In this document: positions 1 through 6,492 of the stretch, piece by piece | How the letters are laid out: each line of letters begins with the position of its first letter | Position numbering within the stretch: the first letter of the stretch is position 1 | IMG/VR virus record: IMGVR_UViG_3300046750_000047 | Span: 1-36,268 of that record | DNA: 36,268 nt | Origin: a virus | Direction: 5' to 3' (one strand) | Position numbers and translations under genes: made by a program | The notes under the pieces: model-generated | Seen by the model: only the letters and a program-made list of their open reading frames with translations | Database searches by the model: none | What the model was told of the DNA's origin: nothing

Positions 1-191
1 ATATAGAAAGAGGTTAAAAAAATGAGTAATGAATACGATACAAACGAAGTAATACAAGCAATAAAAAACGCAACAAACATACAACCAAAAAAGGAACAAA
101 AACAATTTGCTTGTGTGCATTATTTTCATGACATCCCAAATTCTAAAGAGGGTTGGCAATTTATAAAAATGGTCCGTAAATTTATTAATAA
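1..191. repeat. Left copy of terminal overlap
   Basis: Bases 1-191 match 36078-36268 except at positions 60 (A versus G) and 65 (A versus G). It starts just before the ribosome-binding site of the 22-408 gene and runs into its coding region. Because the overlap lies inside a normal gene, the simplest reading is that the contig is circular (circularly permuted or end-overlapping assembly). A true fixed direct terminal repeat cannot be excluded. Confidence 0.95.
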
Positions 192-408
192 AGATCGTTA
201 TCGGGTCCGTGTGTTGGGTCGTGGGTCCAGGAAAAATTACGGCACGCAATCGTTTGTTCCTTTAAAACATAGTGAAAGATACTCAATTTATATTGATCAT
301 AAAATTATGGATAGAAATCATCCAGATTTTTTAAGTAAAAAATTTTATGATGTAAGAAGCAAAGTTTATGAATTAAATAATTTTTTAAACCAACCAATAG
401 GGGAATAA
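22..408 (+). CDS. Hypothetical early protein, 128 aa
   Basis: I do not recognise a family. The start is preceded by an AGAGG ribosome-binding site. The N-terminus (about residues 1-28) is polar and probably disordered; residues 29-125 look like a compact basic domain with many aromatic residues (VHYFHDIP, GWQFIKMV, RYRVRVLGRG). A lysine/arginine-rich segment around residues 50-72 could contact nucleic acid, but that is inference. The first third recurs at the right end of the window as a truncated copy with one substitution, K15R. It belongs to the plus-strand early operon that runs across the contig junction. Confidence 0.85.
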   Translation: MSNEYDTNEVIQAIKNATNIQPKKEQKQFACVHYFHDIPNSKEGWQFIKMVRKFINKDRYRVRVLGRGSRKNYGTQSFVPLKHSERYSIYIDHKIMDRNHPDFLSKKFYDVRSKVYELNNFLNQPIGE

Positions 409-558
409 ATGAAAACATTTAAAATTATAAGAATAGATAAAGTAAAAGAAGTACAAATTGTAAAAGCAGAAAATCAAGATGAAATAATTTTGTCTCATAA
501 TTGGGATGATTATGAAGTCTTATCATCAGAGGTTGAAATAGAAGAGGTAAAAAAATGA
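409..558 (+). CDS. Small early protein, 49 aa
   Basis: Short ORF encoding MKTFKIIRIDKVKEVQIVKA at its start and an acidic end (EVEIEEVKK). It begins two bases after the stop of the 22-408 gene, with GGGGA upstream as ribosome-binding site. Its stop overlaps the next start as ATGA, the signature of translational coupling. The alternating hydrophobic pattern suggests a small beta-rich protein. No family recognised. Confidence 0.7.
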   Translation: MKTFKIIRIDKVKEVQIVKAENQDEIILSHNWDDYEVLSSEVEIEEVKK

Positions 559-704
559 AACTAACAAAAAAAGAAAAAGACTTTTTAATTAATTGGTTAA
601 GTGATGATTTGGATATTCAAATTTATAAAAGTAATTTTGAAAAAAACTTAACATTAGTTAAATTATTAAAATCAATATTAAAAAAAATAAAAGAGGAAAA
701 ATGA
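555..704 (+). CDS. Small early protein, 49 aa
   Basis: Lysine-rich, mostly helical ORF starting MKLTKKEKDFLINWLSDDLD and ending KKIKEEK. Both ends use ATGA overlaps: its start overlaps the preceding stop and its stop overlaps the methyltransferase-like gene. GAGGTAAAAAA precedes the start. No family recognised; position and coupling are the main evidence that it is real. Confidence 0.7.
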   Translation: MKLTKKEKDFLINWLSDDLDIQIYKSNFEKNLTLVKLLKSILKKIKEEK

Positions 705-1321
705 AAGTATTAATAGCTTGTGAGTATTCTGGGATTGTCAGAGAAGAGTTTAAAAAACTTGGTCATGATGCCTGGTCATGTGATATTTTGGATACAGAAA
801 TTCCAGGAAATCATATTAAAGATGATGTTTTAAAACATCTAAATTTAGAAAAATATAAATGGGATTTAATAATTGCTCATCCACCATGTACTTATTTATC
901 CAATGCAGGAGCCTGTCGTTTATATCCAGAAAAAGGTAAATTAAATATGGAACGATACCATAAAGGATTGGAAGCAAAAAAATTCTTTATGTGTTTTTAT
1001 AATATGGATTGCAAAATTGCGATTGAAAATCCTGTACAATCAAAAATATTTGAATTACCTAAACACGACCAGGAAATTCAACCATACGAATTTGGTCATC
1101 CATACACAAAAAAAACTAGATTGTGGTTGAAAGGATTGCCAAAATTAAAACCTACAAATATCATTAATAAATCAGAAGTTAAAACATTTATTGAAAGTGG
1201 TACTAGTAGATATAAAAATACAAACAAAAACAAAAACAGATATGTTGCAAGAGGTTCTAAAGACAGATCAAAATTTTGGTCTGGGATTGCTCAAGCAATG
1301 GCTCAACAATGGGGGATATAA
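701..1321 (+). CDS. DNA cytosine-5 methyltransferase-like protein
   Basis: The fold of C5-cytosine methyltransferases is recognisable: an N-terminal SAM-binding strand (MKVLIACEYSGIVREEF), an acidic loop around D28-D31, the catalytic-type motif HPPCTYLSNAG with PPC at residues 61-63, and IENPV with ENP at 109-111. The C-terminus (SGIAQAMAQQW) resembles the closing motif of the family. At 206 aa it is much shorter than canonical enzymes and has little room for a target-recognition domain, as in many small phage homologues annotated only as methyltransferase-like. It may modify phage DNA against restriction, or be a catalytically altered relative. The start overlaps the previous stop (ATGA), with AGAGG upstream. 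Confidence 0.8.
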   Translation: MKVLIACEYSGIVREEFKKLGHDAWSCDILDTEIPGNHIKDDVLKHLNLEKYKWDLIIAHPPCTYLSNAGACRLYPEKGKLNMERYHKGLEAKKFFMCFYNMDCKIAIENPVQSKIFELPKHDQEIQPYEFGHPYTKKTRLWLKGLPKLKPTNIINKSEVKTFIESGTSRYKNTNKNKNRYVARGSKDRSKFWSGIAQAMAQQWGI

Positions 1322-1557
1322 TGCCAGATCAAACTAAAGATGAAATAAGAATAGTACAAGAAATAAACAAAGCAAGAAATCATGAAAGAAAAATGAGTGA
1401 TAAACAAAGAAAACATGAGTTATTTATAGACGGAAGAAAACAATTAGATAACTTAGCAAATGCTTATAACAAAGCAGAAAACTTAGAGTTTAAAAAACTT
1501 TATAAAGATAAGTGGTTTAAGTTAATAAAAGTATATGCAAACAAAATAGAAAGGTAA
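1321..1557 (+). CDS. Hypothetical helical basic protein, 78 aa
   Basis: The start is set at the ATG overlapping the preceding stop (TAATG), because GGGGGA lies at the right distance upstream; the same frame is open further upstream but has no comparable site. The protein is almost entirely charged and predicted helical (EIRIVQEINKARNHERKMSD, then a lysine-rich half). It may form a coiled coil. No family recognised. It is translationally coupled to the methyltransferase-like gene. Confidence 0.75.
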   Translation: MPDQTKDEIRIVQEINKARNHERKMSDKQRKHELFIDGRKQLDNLANAYNKAENLEFKKLYKDKWFKLIKVYANKIER

Positions 1558-1564
1558 AAATAAA

Positions 1565-1756
1565 ATGAAAGATTATAAAATAAAACAAGATGAGTACAAA
1601 AAATCTGTTGAAGTATTACATGAATTAATTGAAAGAAAAAGAGATTTAATTTTTGATAATAAAGATAATCAAATTTATAAACAACAATTAGAAAGTTTAA
1701 GGTGTAGCATAGAATTAATTAAGGAAGATATGCCTTATCTTAATCCAAATTATTAA
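1565..1756 (+). CDS. Hypothetical coiled-coil protein, 63 aa
   Basis: Charged helical protein (KQDEYKKSVEVLHELIERKR near the start) with heptad-like leucine/isoleucine spacing and one cysteine. AAAGG lies upstream of the ATG at a slightly long spacing. Seven bases separate it from the previous gene and its stop overlaps the next small ORF. No family recognised. Confidence 0.7.
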   Translation: MKDYKIKQDEYKKSVEVLHELIERKRDLIFDNKDNQIYKQQLESLRCSIELIKEDMPYLNPNY

Positions 1757-1917
1757 TGAATAAACAAAATTTAGAAGAGTTAAAAAAACAAACTCTAATA
1801 AATATTTTGAGTGCTAAAGGAATTATTTACACTCACTATAAAAACAAACAACTAAACAATAAGGATAAAAAAAATGTTAAGCAAATACGAAGCCTGGTTA
1901 CAAACTGCACAAACTAA
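1756..1917 (+). CDS. Possible small protein, 53 aa
   Basis: ORF starting at an ATG that shares one base with the preceding TAA and encoding MNKQNLEELKKQTLINILSA at its start. Its last 15 codons overlap the 1874-2104 gene in another frame, and there is no strong ribosome-binding site, so it depends on coupling. It fills what would otherwise be a 117-base gap in a tightly packed operon, which is the main reason for listing it. Confidence 0.4.
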   Translation: MNKQNLEELKKQTLINILSAKGIIYTHYKNKQLNNKDKKNVKQIRSLVTNCTN

Positions 1918-2104
1918 TGAATCAATAACTTATCATGAGGGTTATCTTGCAAAAGATAGATTTTATGACTACTCCATAAGGGATATAGCAAATTTGTTTA
2001 TGCGTGCTTATGAAAGTAAAAGAGTTGTTTTATTTCAAAAACGTATGGAATATGGGAACGCAAATCATGATCCTAAATTTCAATACATAGCAAAAAAAAT
2101 CTAA
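1874..2104 (+). CDS. Conserved small phage protein, 76 aa
   Basis: Resembles a family of small phage proteins with the layout YxxYHxGxLAxDR, an amphipathic helix, then YExxRVVLFQKR. Here these appear as ITYHEGYLAKDRFYD (residues 18-32) and AYESKRVVLFQKRM (45-58). The function of the family is unknown to me. AAGGATAAAAAAA precedes the ATG. It follows the 53-aa ORF with a 44-base overlap and lies 21 bases upstream of the next gene. Confidence 0.75.
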   Translation: MLSKYEAWLQTAQTNESITYHEGYLAKDRFYDYSIRDIANLFMRAYESKRVVLFQKRMEYGNANHDPKFQYIAKKI

Positions 2105-2125
2105 CAACAAAAAGGAAAGGTAAAT

Positions 2126-2332
2126 ATGTACATAGATAAATACACAATTAATTCTTATGGAAATAAATACAAAGGAAATAAAGAATTAAAAAATCAATTA
2201 CTTACTTCTATTAAAAGTACAGATGGTCAAAGATTAAGAAAGATGGTTGCTTTTTTAGAAGAGTATGAAGATTTACATCATCAATATTCAAGTGATATTG
2301 AATTAATAATAAACATAAAAAGTAATAACTAA
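2126..2332 (+). CDS. Last gene of the plus-strand early block, 68 aa
   Basis: Begins MYIDKYTINSYGNKYKGNKE and continues as a charged helical protein (LRKMVAFLEEYEDLHHQ). AAAGGAAAGG lies upstream as ribosome-binding site. No family recognised. Its TAA overlaps the stop codon of the opposing gene by three bases, so the two operons converge with no space for a terminator between them. Confidence 0.75.
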   Translation: MYIDKYTINSYGNKYKGNKELKNQLLTSIKSTDGQRLRKMVAFLEEYEDLHHQYSSDIELIINIKSNN

Positions 2333-2805
2333 TCTTTATTGTCTGGGGGTATATCGGTTATATCCCCAGATACATCAATCAAATCATCAGAGGTATCTTC
2401 CCAACTAATAGTCATTTTTTGATCTATGTTTTGTTTAATAGGTTTATTATCAGAATATAGATCTGTTAATTTATTTGCTAAAAATGTAATAAACTTAGTT
2501 TTCTCACGGATCCAGAGGATCGCATTAGGATCTTCAATTTCTTGATATTTAAATACTTGAAGTAGTTTATCAATCAGAGTTTGAACTCCGTACTTTCTAG
2601 CTTCAGTTATTTTTATTTCTAATTCCGGATTTTTTTTTAAGTATGCGTAAAACTTCATCAAACTGAACGGATAAGTCTTTTGATCTTCCAGAATTTCTGT
2701 AAGGGTTTTTCCATTTGCTAGAGCATCGCATATTATATCTGCTTGGTTTGTTGTTATCAATTCCTGGTTTGATTTTTTCATGGTAATAGTTTTTGAGTTG
2801 TTCAT
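2329..2805 (-). CDS. Probable terminase small subunit (Sf6 gp1-like)
   Basis: The small subunit recognises phage DNA and delivers it to the large subunit for packaging. Residues 21-85 follow the small-terminase pattern: ADIICDALANGKTLTEILED (helix-turn-helix-like), a short turn, FYAYLKKNPELEIKITEAR, then VQTLIDKLLQVF. Compare the Sf6 gp1-type layout ICxxIAxGxSLRxI, FxxWLxxxxEFxxxYxxARE, AxxLxDEIxxI. The C-terminus is acidic (DDLIDVSGDITDIPPDNKD), fitting a flexible tail. The start at 2805 is supported by AGGA nine bases upstream. Oddly it is not next to the large terminase (32206-33477) but about 6.5 kb away around the circle, in another operon, and it overlaps the upstream gene by about 200 bases. 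Assignment rests on pattern only. Confidence 0.6.
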   Translation of the reverse strand: MNNSKTITMKKSNQELITTNQADIICDALANGKTLTEILEDQKTYPFSLMKFYAYLKKNPELEIKITEARKYGVQTLIDKLLQVFKYQEIEDPNAILWIREKTKFITFLANKLTDLYSDNKPIKQNIDQKMTISWEDTSDDLIDVSGDITDIPPDNKD

Positions 2806-3034
2806 CTGTATAGTTCCTAAACTGCAAGAGGGTTTTTAATTGTTTAATCCTTGTTTTATCTGTATAGTTTTTCTTTTTAAATCCCTTTACATTTTGATAG
2901 CCATGATATTTACACTTGTAAGTATTATTTGCAAGTAGATAACCTTTCATTTTACAGGGTATTTTTAAACCTAATCTTAATCCGGCTCTAGTAAATCCTT
3001 GACAGAAAACTTTTCTCATTGGTCTACCCGGCAT
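2603..3034 (-). CDS. CxxHG-type phage protein, 143 aa
   Basis: The N-terminal half resembles the small phage proteins with the layout C-x-TRxGxPC, CRxHG: here RKVFCQGFTRAGLRLGLKIPC (C11, C27) and YKCKYHGYQNVKGF (C41, H44). These residues could bind zinc. In many phages such genes lie next to terminase genes. The C-terminal 68 residues are translated from the same DNA as the start of the small terminase, in another frame, and look like out-of-frame sequence, so the functional protein may effectively end near residue 75. The start overlaps the preceding stop as TAATG. Confidence 0.55.
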   Translation of the reverse strand: MPGRPMRKVFCQGFTRAGLRLGLKIPCKMKGYLLANNTYKCKYHGYQNVKGFKKKNYTDKTRIKQLKTLLQFRNYTDEQLKNYYHEKIKPGIDNNKPSRYNMRCSSKWKNPYRNSGRSKDLSVQFDEVLRILKKKSGIRNKNN

Positions 3035-3711
3035 TACTTTTTATTCTCCCATGGTTTAATCCCATTACGTTTATTGTATTCAACTTTTTCTCTGTATCTT
3101 GGATTAGCTTGTTTTTTTATCTTGGACAATGCAGCTAATATTTTATCCCCACTAACATATGTTGCATTAGCTTTTATTTCGTTATCTTCTTTTCTTTGAA
3201 TAGCTTGTTTACAGAGGTAAACATTAACAGTTTCTTGTTTTAGTTCATCCAGGGGTAGCTTAGATAATTCATCTAATATCTTCTCGGTATCCCCTGCAAA
3301 ACTCTTAACTATTTTACCTATATTATTAATGGATATTGTTTCTTCTAATGTAGTCGTATTACGGCTATCTCGTGTCGGTGACACGGCTATCTGGGTTGGT
3401 TCGTAAAGTTTTTCTGCTCGCAAAAACACCTCATTTACTACATAAGTTTTACCAGATCTACCTCTTATAGATTTAACAATATTTAATTTATTTAAAGTTT
3501 CCAGGCATTCTTTAATTGTGGTCCTGCAAAGTCCAGTATCTTTATGGATTGTTTCATGTCTTAGTCCAGCTTTATAGCCATTTTTCTTCCATGCATATTT
3601 CATCACAGACAGAAAAACATTTAAACAATAAGACTTTTTAACCCCATCCAATATATCCATATGATGATATAATTTGTAGGTTATGTGCAAAAATCCTCTA
3701 CTTACATTCAT
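3034..3711 (-). CDS. Winged-helix (HTH_36-like) DNA-binding protein
   Basis: Residues 30-97 read as a winged helix: a first helix LNVFLSVMKYAWKKNGYKAG, a recognition unit RHETIHKDTGLCRTTIKECLE, a third helix LETLNKLNIVK, then a beta wing RGRSGKTYVVNEVFL. This layout is common in phage replication-initiation (O-like) proteins and in regulators. The C-terminal half is helical and basic (KIKKQANPRYREKVEY). In a genome with no recognisable initiator it is a candidate origin-binding protein; transcription regulation is equally possible. AAAGGATAAATA precedes the start, which overlaps the previous stop (TAATG). Confidence 0.65.
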   Translation of the reverse strand: MNVSRGFLHITYKLYHHMDILDGVKKSYCLNVFLSVMKYAWKKNGYKAGLRHETIHKDTGLCRTTIKECLETLNKLNIVKSIRGRSGKTYVVNEVFLRAEKLYEPTQIAVSPTRDSRNTTTLEETISINNIGKIVKSFAGDTEKILDELSKLPLDELKQETVNVYLCKQAIQRKEDNEIKANATYVSGDKILAALSKIKKQANPRYREKVEYNKRNGIKPWENKK

Positions 3712-4100
3712 TATTTATCCTTTCTTTTTTTAGATTTACATTTTAATTTATGGTGGTCGTGCAAGGATCGTAAAATTATGACCCATTGATCCTCACTCAT
3801 TAACTGAAACTCCGTCTTACGGCTCTTTATACGCTTGATACGGAAGGTTAGGCTACTTGGTGTCAATTCTTTATAGAATACTAAAAAACAGGGTATATTT
3901 AAGCGTTCAGCGATGATCTTTGAGAGGGTTGTAGCTTTCCATTCTTGACCTTTGTCATAACAAGTTTCAATGATAGCTAAAGGTTCGTAACAATACTGAC
4001 AACACTCGACAGAATCTACATCGATGTAAGAAATTCCGTCATATTTTCTGTGCCAATCAGAATATAAACCATTACTGAAAGCATACACATCACGAGCCAT
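3711..4100 (-). CDS. Cysteine-rich conserved protein, possible PD-(D/E)XK-like fold
   Basis: Residues 1-78 match a layout seen in many phage hypotheticals: NGLYSDWH, ISYIDVDSVECCQYCYEPL, AIIETCYDKGQEWKATTL, then a helix and a strand IPCFLVFYKE. The succession D27/D29, E45 and a following strand is what a degenerate PD-(D/E)XK nuclease core would look like, but the usual E-x-K lysine is a cysteine (ETC). Cysteines C33, C34 and C37 could bind metal. The C-terminus is strongly basic (HHKLKCKSKKRKDK). Function not known; a nucleic-acid role is inference. AAGG lies about ten bases upstream of the start. Confidence 0.6.
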   Translation of the reverse strand: MARDVYAFSNGLYSDWHRKYDGISYIDVDSVECCQYCYEPLAIIETCYDKGQEWKATTLSKIIAERLNIPCFLVFYKELTPSSLTFRIKRIKSRKTEFQLMSEDQWVIILRSLHDHHKLKCKSKKRKDK

Positions 4101-4233
4101 TTTTTAATATCCTTATCTCATTCTCTTTTAATTCAATTTCTTTTTCAAGTGCAGCAATAATACCTTTTAATTTTTTTATTTCTTTCTTTGCTTTTTTTAA
4201 GTCGTACTCATCAAATATTCCAGAATATGTCAT
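4090..4233 (-). CDS. Small coiled-coil protein, 47 aa
   Basis: ORF starting MTYSGIFDEYDLKKAKKEIK and continuing as a regular charged heptad-like helix (LEKEIELKENEIRIL). Its start overlaps the stop of the upstream 4230-4490 gene as ATGA and its last codons overlap the start of the 129-aa gene by 11 bases. This fills the only gap in the minus-strand cassette. No ribosome-binding site beyond coupling. Confidence 0.65.
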   Translation of the reverse strand: MTYSGIFDEYDLKKAKKEIKKLKGIIAALEKEIELKENEIRILKNGS

Positions 4234-4490
4234 TTTTCGTACAATATTTTCTTCACTACTTGGCGTGGATATGCAGTTATATTTCCAATGGATAGTTTGT
4301 CTTCATCATAAGAAAAAGAAGTAAATATTTTTACTACTTTAGAATCTTTATAATATAGAAAACCAACGTCTTCGCACCAGGAGTAGCTAAATTTATCCAC
4401 ATCTGCCAGATCGTCATACCATTGGGAAGATGAGCAAATATCAACCCAAATTACACGCACCTTTTTATAGGGTAGTTTTTTTTTAGTCAT
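4230..4490 (-). CDS. Conserved hypothetical protein, 86 aa, first gene of the minus cassette
   Basis: The family is recognisable though unnamed to me: VRVIWVDICSSSQWYDD, then a variable loop, VGFLYYKDSKVVKIFTSFS, and a C-terminal ITAYPRQVVKKI. Many phages carry this layout (WVDxxSxxxW, VGxLxxxDxxxxxxxxS, IPxxxIxxI) in early regions. The ATG at 4490 is preferred over the one at 4496 because CGGA sits seven bases before it, and because the predicted promoter would start transcription at about 4493, leaving almost no leader. Confidence 0.75.
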   Translation of the reverse strand: MTKKKLPYKKVRVIWVDICSSSQWYDDLADVDKFSYSWCEDVGFLYYKDSKVVKIFTSFSYDEDKLSIGNITAYPRQVVKKILYEK

Positions 4491-4499
4491 TTTCATTCC

Positions 4500-4528
4500 G
4501 TTATATAAATATAATCATCCGTTGACAA
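4500..4528 (-). promoter_or_regulatory. Sigma70-like promoter for the minus cassette
   Basis: Reading leftwards, -35 TTGTCA (4528-4523), a 17-base spacer, and -10 TATAAC (4505-4500). The expected start point at about 4493 falls a few bases before the ATG at 4490, so the mRNA would be nearly leaderless. Confidence 0.6.
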
Positions 4529-4550
4529 CTACTATAAATCCCTGTAATAC
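4522..4550 (+). promoter_or_regulatory. Sigma70-like promoter for the recombination block
   Basis: Perfect -35 TTGACA (4522-4527), a 17-base spacer and -10 TAATAC (4545-4550). The -35 overlaps that of the divergent minus promoter within the palindrome GTTGACAAC (4521-4529). The predicted start, about 4557, is only a few bases before the ATG at 4561, and there is no purine-rich ribosome-binding site. Confidence 0.65.
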
Positions 4551-4560
4551 CTAACAAAAA

Positions 4561-5475
4561 ATGGAAAACAAAAAAATAGAAAAAGCATTTTCAATATTTA
4601 ATGGTGGAGAAGGATTAGATCATTGGTCTTATTCATCAACGTCAACACCCTTTGCAAAAAATTTATTAGGTTATAGTTTCCCTCAAGAAGTTAGAAGGAA
4701 GTTTCCATTTAGATACAAAGCAAATTTTGGCAACCTAGTAAACAATGTGGTCCAGAAACAAATCGCAGATGTAATTTATAAATCTAAAACAATTAAAGAA
4801 ACAGAGTGGGATAAAGATTATAAAGTTTGTTTCGATCAAGAAAAAGAAAATATAAATATCAATCCACCTGTTGATGCAAAAGATAAGTTTGGCAGAGAAG
4901 CTATGATTAAGTTTGCCGAAGATTGTATTCCAATTACAAAAAAAGTTGTGCAGCAGATTGTCGAAAAAGATAAATTAGTTTGTGAAAGATATGTTGAACT
5001 AAAAGAATTTGATATGATTAAGCCTATCATTGGTCGTATCGATTATGAAACTAAAACAAAATTTATAGAATTAAAAACTAAACCACCTAATTTAAGGAAG
5101 GTTAAAGGTAAAGAAGAGTGGAACATGATCACTCAAGATTTACCTAGTGAACCTACAATTGAAAACCTTACACAAACTTCGTTCTACTACATGGCAACAA
5201 AGAAAATACCATACTTGGTATATGTTAATGATAAAGATTTTGTCATCTTTGATAAGAGCCATGAGTTAATGAAGGCAGATCACTTGCAGCATCTTTACAA
5301 TATCATGGTAGATAAAATTCTAACATGGGAAAAGATGATTATGTTTTGTGAAGGCAACATCAATAAATTAGCTAACATGATGGAGCCACCAGATCTTAAT
5401 CATTTCTTTTATTATAAAGATTTAGCAGATGAACAAGTACAACTAATCAATAAACTATGGGGTATAAAAATATGA
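4561..5475 (+). CDS. PD-(D/E)XK exonuclease (RecB/lambda-exo-like)
   Basis: A RecB-family nuclease core is visible: IIGRIDYETKTKFIELKTK (residues 157-174) gives the catalytic set D161, E170 and K172, followed by the QxxxY motif (Q205, Y209) in LTQTSFYYMATKKIPYLVYV. The role is 5'-3' resection of DNA ends to expose single strands for the annealing protein encoded immediately downstream, as in the lambda exo/beta pair. At 304 aa it has the usual size for single-domain phage exonucleases of this clan. The ATG at 4561 lacks a ribosome-binding site and probably starts an almost leaderless transcript. Its stop overlaps the next gene as ATGA. Confidence 0.85.
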   Translation: MENKKIEKAFSIFNGGEGLDHWSYSSTSTPFAKNLLGYSFPQEVRRKFPFRYKANFGNLVNNVVQKQIADVIYKSKTIKETEWDKDYKVCFDQEKENININPPVDAKDKFGREAMIKFAEDCIPITKKVVQQIVEKDKLVCERYVELKEFDMIKPIIGRIDYETKTKFIELKTKPPNLRKVKGKEEWNMITQDLPSEPTIENLTQTSFYYMATKKIPYLVYVNDKDFVIFDKSHELMKADHLQHLYNIMVDKILTWEKMIMFCEGNINKLANMMEPPDLNHFFYYKDLADEQVQLINKLWGIKI

Positions 5476-6146
5476 GTAGTGAAACAAACGTCTATCAAAT
5501 GAAGGGAAACAATATGAGTAATATACATAAGAAACTTTATAACGCTTGTAATCATGCGAGTGGTGTAAAGAAAGCAAGTAAGGTTAAAGGTATGCCTTTT
5601 AATCCTTTACTACATGATGATGTGCAAAGAGTTGCAATGGCAGCTCTATTAGAAAATGGTTTATATCCAACCTGCAATTATGTAACAGACATCACAGATA
5701 AATGTGTGATCGTTACTTGCACCATGAGAATAACTGACATCGATGATCCAAAAAGTTTTATTGTGATCGATGGATGTACTGCCATGGGTGGTTTAGATAA
5801 GTACGGAACAGGTCAAGCAATGTCATACAGTAGAAAGTATGCGTTCTTAAATGCTTTGAACTTAAAGACAGGTATGGATTTAGAAGATGGTTATAATGCA
5901 AAACCATTTCAACAAAATTCTTCAGAGAAATCTGTAGAAGAACCTACATACATGGATGATGAAGTGGATGTGGAAGAGATCATTAACAGGATCACAGAAA
6001 CTAAAACTGCTAAACAATTGTCGGCAGTTAAAAATCAAGTGAGATCGGTTGTTGGTCATCTTAAAACTAATAACTTCAAAGCATACGAACAAATTAGAGA
6101 TTGCTCTGCTGCTCATGAAGTAAAACTAAACAATAATCAACAGTAG
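5472..6146 (+). CDS. erf: ERF-family single-strand annealing protein
   Basis: The ERF core ends in the hallmark GQAMSYSRKYAFLNALNL (residues 114-131) followed by the acidic cluster GMDLEDGYN, matching the GxxxSYxRKYxLxxxLgl...DxD pattern. It would anneal complementary strands exposed by the exonuclease upstream, giving recombination-dependent replication or concatemers. The C-terminal third is probably a flexible/helical tail (VDVEEIINRITETKTAKQL). Two starts are possible: the ATG at 5472, coupled by ATGA to the exonuclease stop, or the ATG at 5514, which has AAGGG at good spacing and fits the usual family N-terminus better. Confidence 0.85.
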   Translation: MSSETNVYQMKGNNMSNIHKKLYNACNHASGVKKASKVKGMPFNPLLHDDVQRVAMAALLENGLYPTCNYVTDITDKCVIVTCTMRITDIDDPKSFIVIDGCTAMGGLDKYGTGQAMSYSRKYAFLNALNLKTGMDLEDGYNAKPFQQNSSEKSVEEPTYMDDEVDVEEIINRITETKTAKQLSAVKNQVRSVVGHLKTNNFKAYEQIRDCSAAHEVKLNNNQQ

Positions 6147-6168
6147 TTGATATAACCAAGGAGTAAAC

Positions 6169-6474
6169 ATGGATAATCAATCCGAAAAAATATACATTAA
6201 CTTAACCAAGAACCCAGATTGGAAGTCTCCAGAAGATAAACTTCCTATATATGTTGGTCCAAAAAATATGAAGCACCCAGATAAGAACTGGACCATTGGA
6301 GTAAACATAAATGGTAAATGGTATAACCAGGCTGCCTTTCCGTCTAAAGATCAAGACGGCAAAATAAAAGCAGGAGAGTTGACTATAATTTTAACACCAA
6401 GTGGAGCAGGTAAACCTGCGAATAATAGCTTTGCAAAAGCAAACGATGGTGGTAATAACGAATATACCTTTTAA
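6169..6474 (+). CDS. Possible ssDNA-binding protein, 101 aa
   Basis: Strong ribosome-binding site AAGGAG five bases before the ATG. The body alternates charged loops and beta strands (WTIGVNINGKWYNQAAF, GELTIILTPSGAG), consistent with a small beta-barrel. The tail is glycine/asparagine-rich and ends in an acidic aromatic tip (GGNNEYTF), reminiscent of SSB C-termini. It follows the exonuclease and annealing genes, where phages often place an SSB. The fold assignment is inference; no family signature is conclusive. Confidence 0.5.
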   Translation: MDNQSEKIYINLTKNPDWKSPEDKLPIYVGPKNMKHPDKNWTIGVNINGKWYNQAAFPSKDQDGKIKAGELTIILTPSGAGKPANNSFAKANDGGNNEYTF

Positions 6475-6492
6475 CTTAGGCTAAAGGGTATC

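Noticed and set aside
4393-4401. Perfect E. coli-type DnaA box TTATCCACA near the divergent promoter
   Set aside because: It is the only perfect match I found, and about one is expected by chance in 36 kb on both strands; it lies inside a coding gene. Not enough to call an origin, although it would be worth testing with the DnaA-IV protein.
4510-4515. Perfect TATAAT on the plus strand upstream of the exonuclease
   Set aside because: No acceptable -35 at 16-18 bases (TCATTT), no extended -10, while the TTGACA-17-TAATAC pair is better placed.
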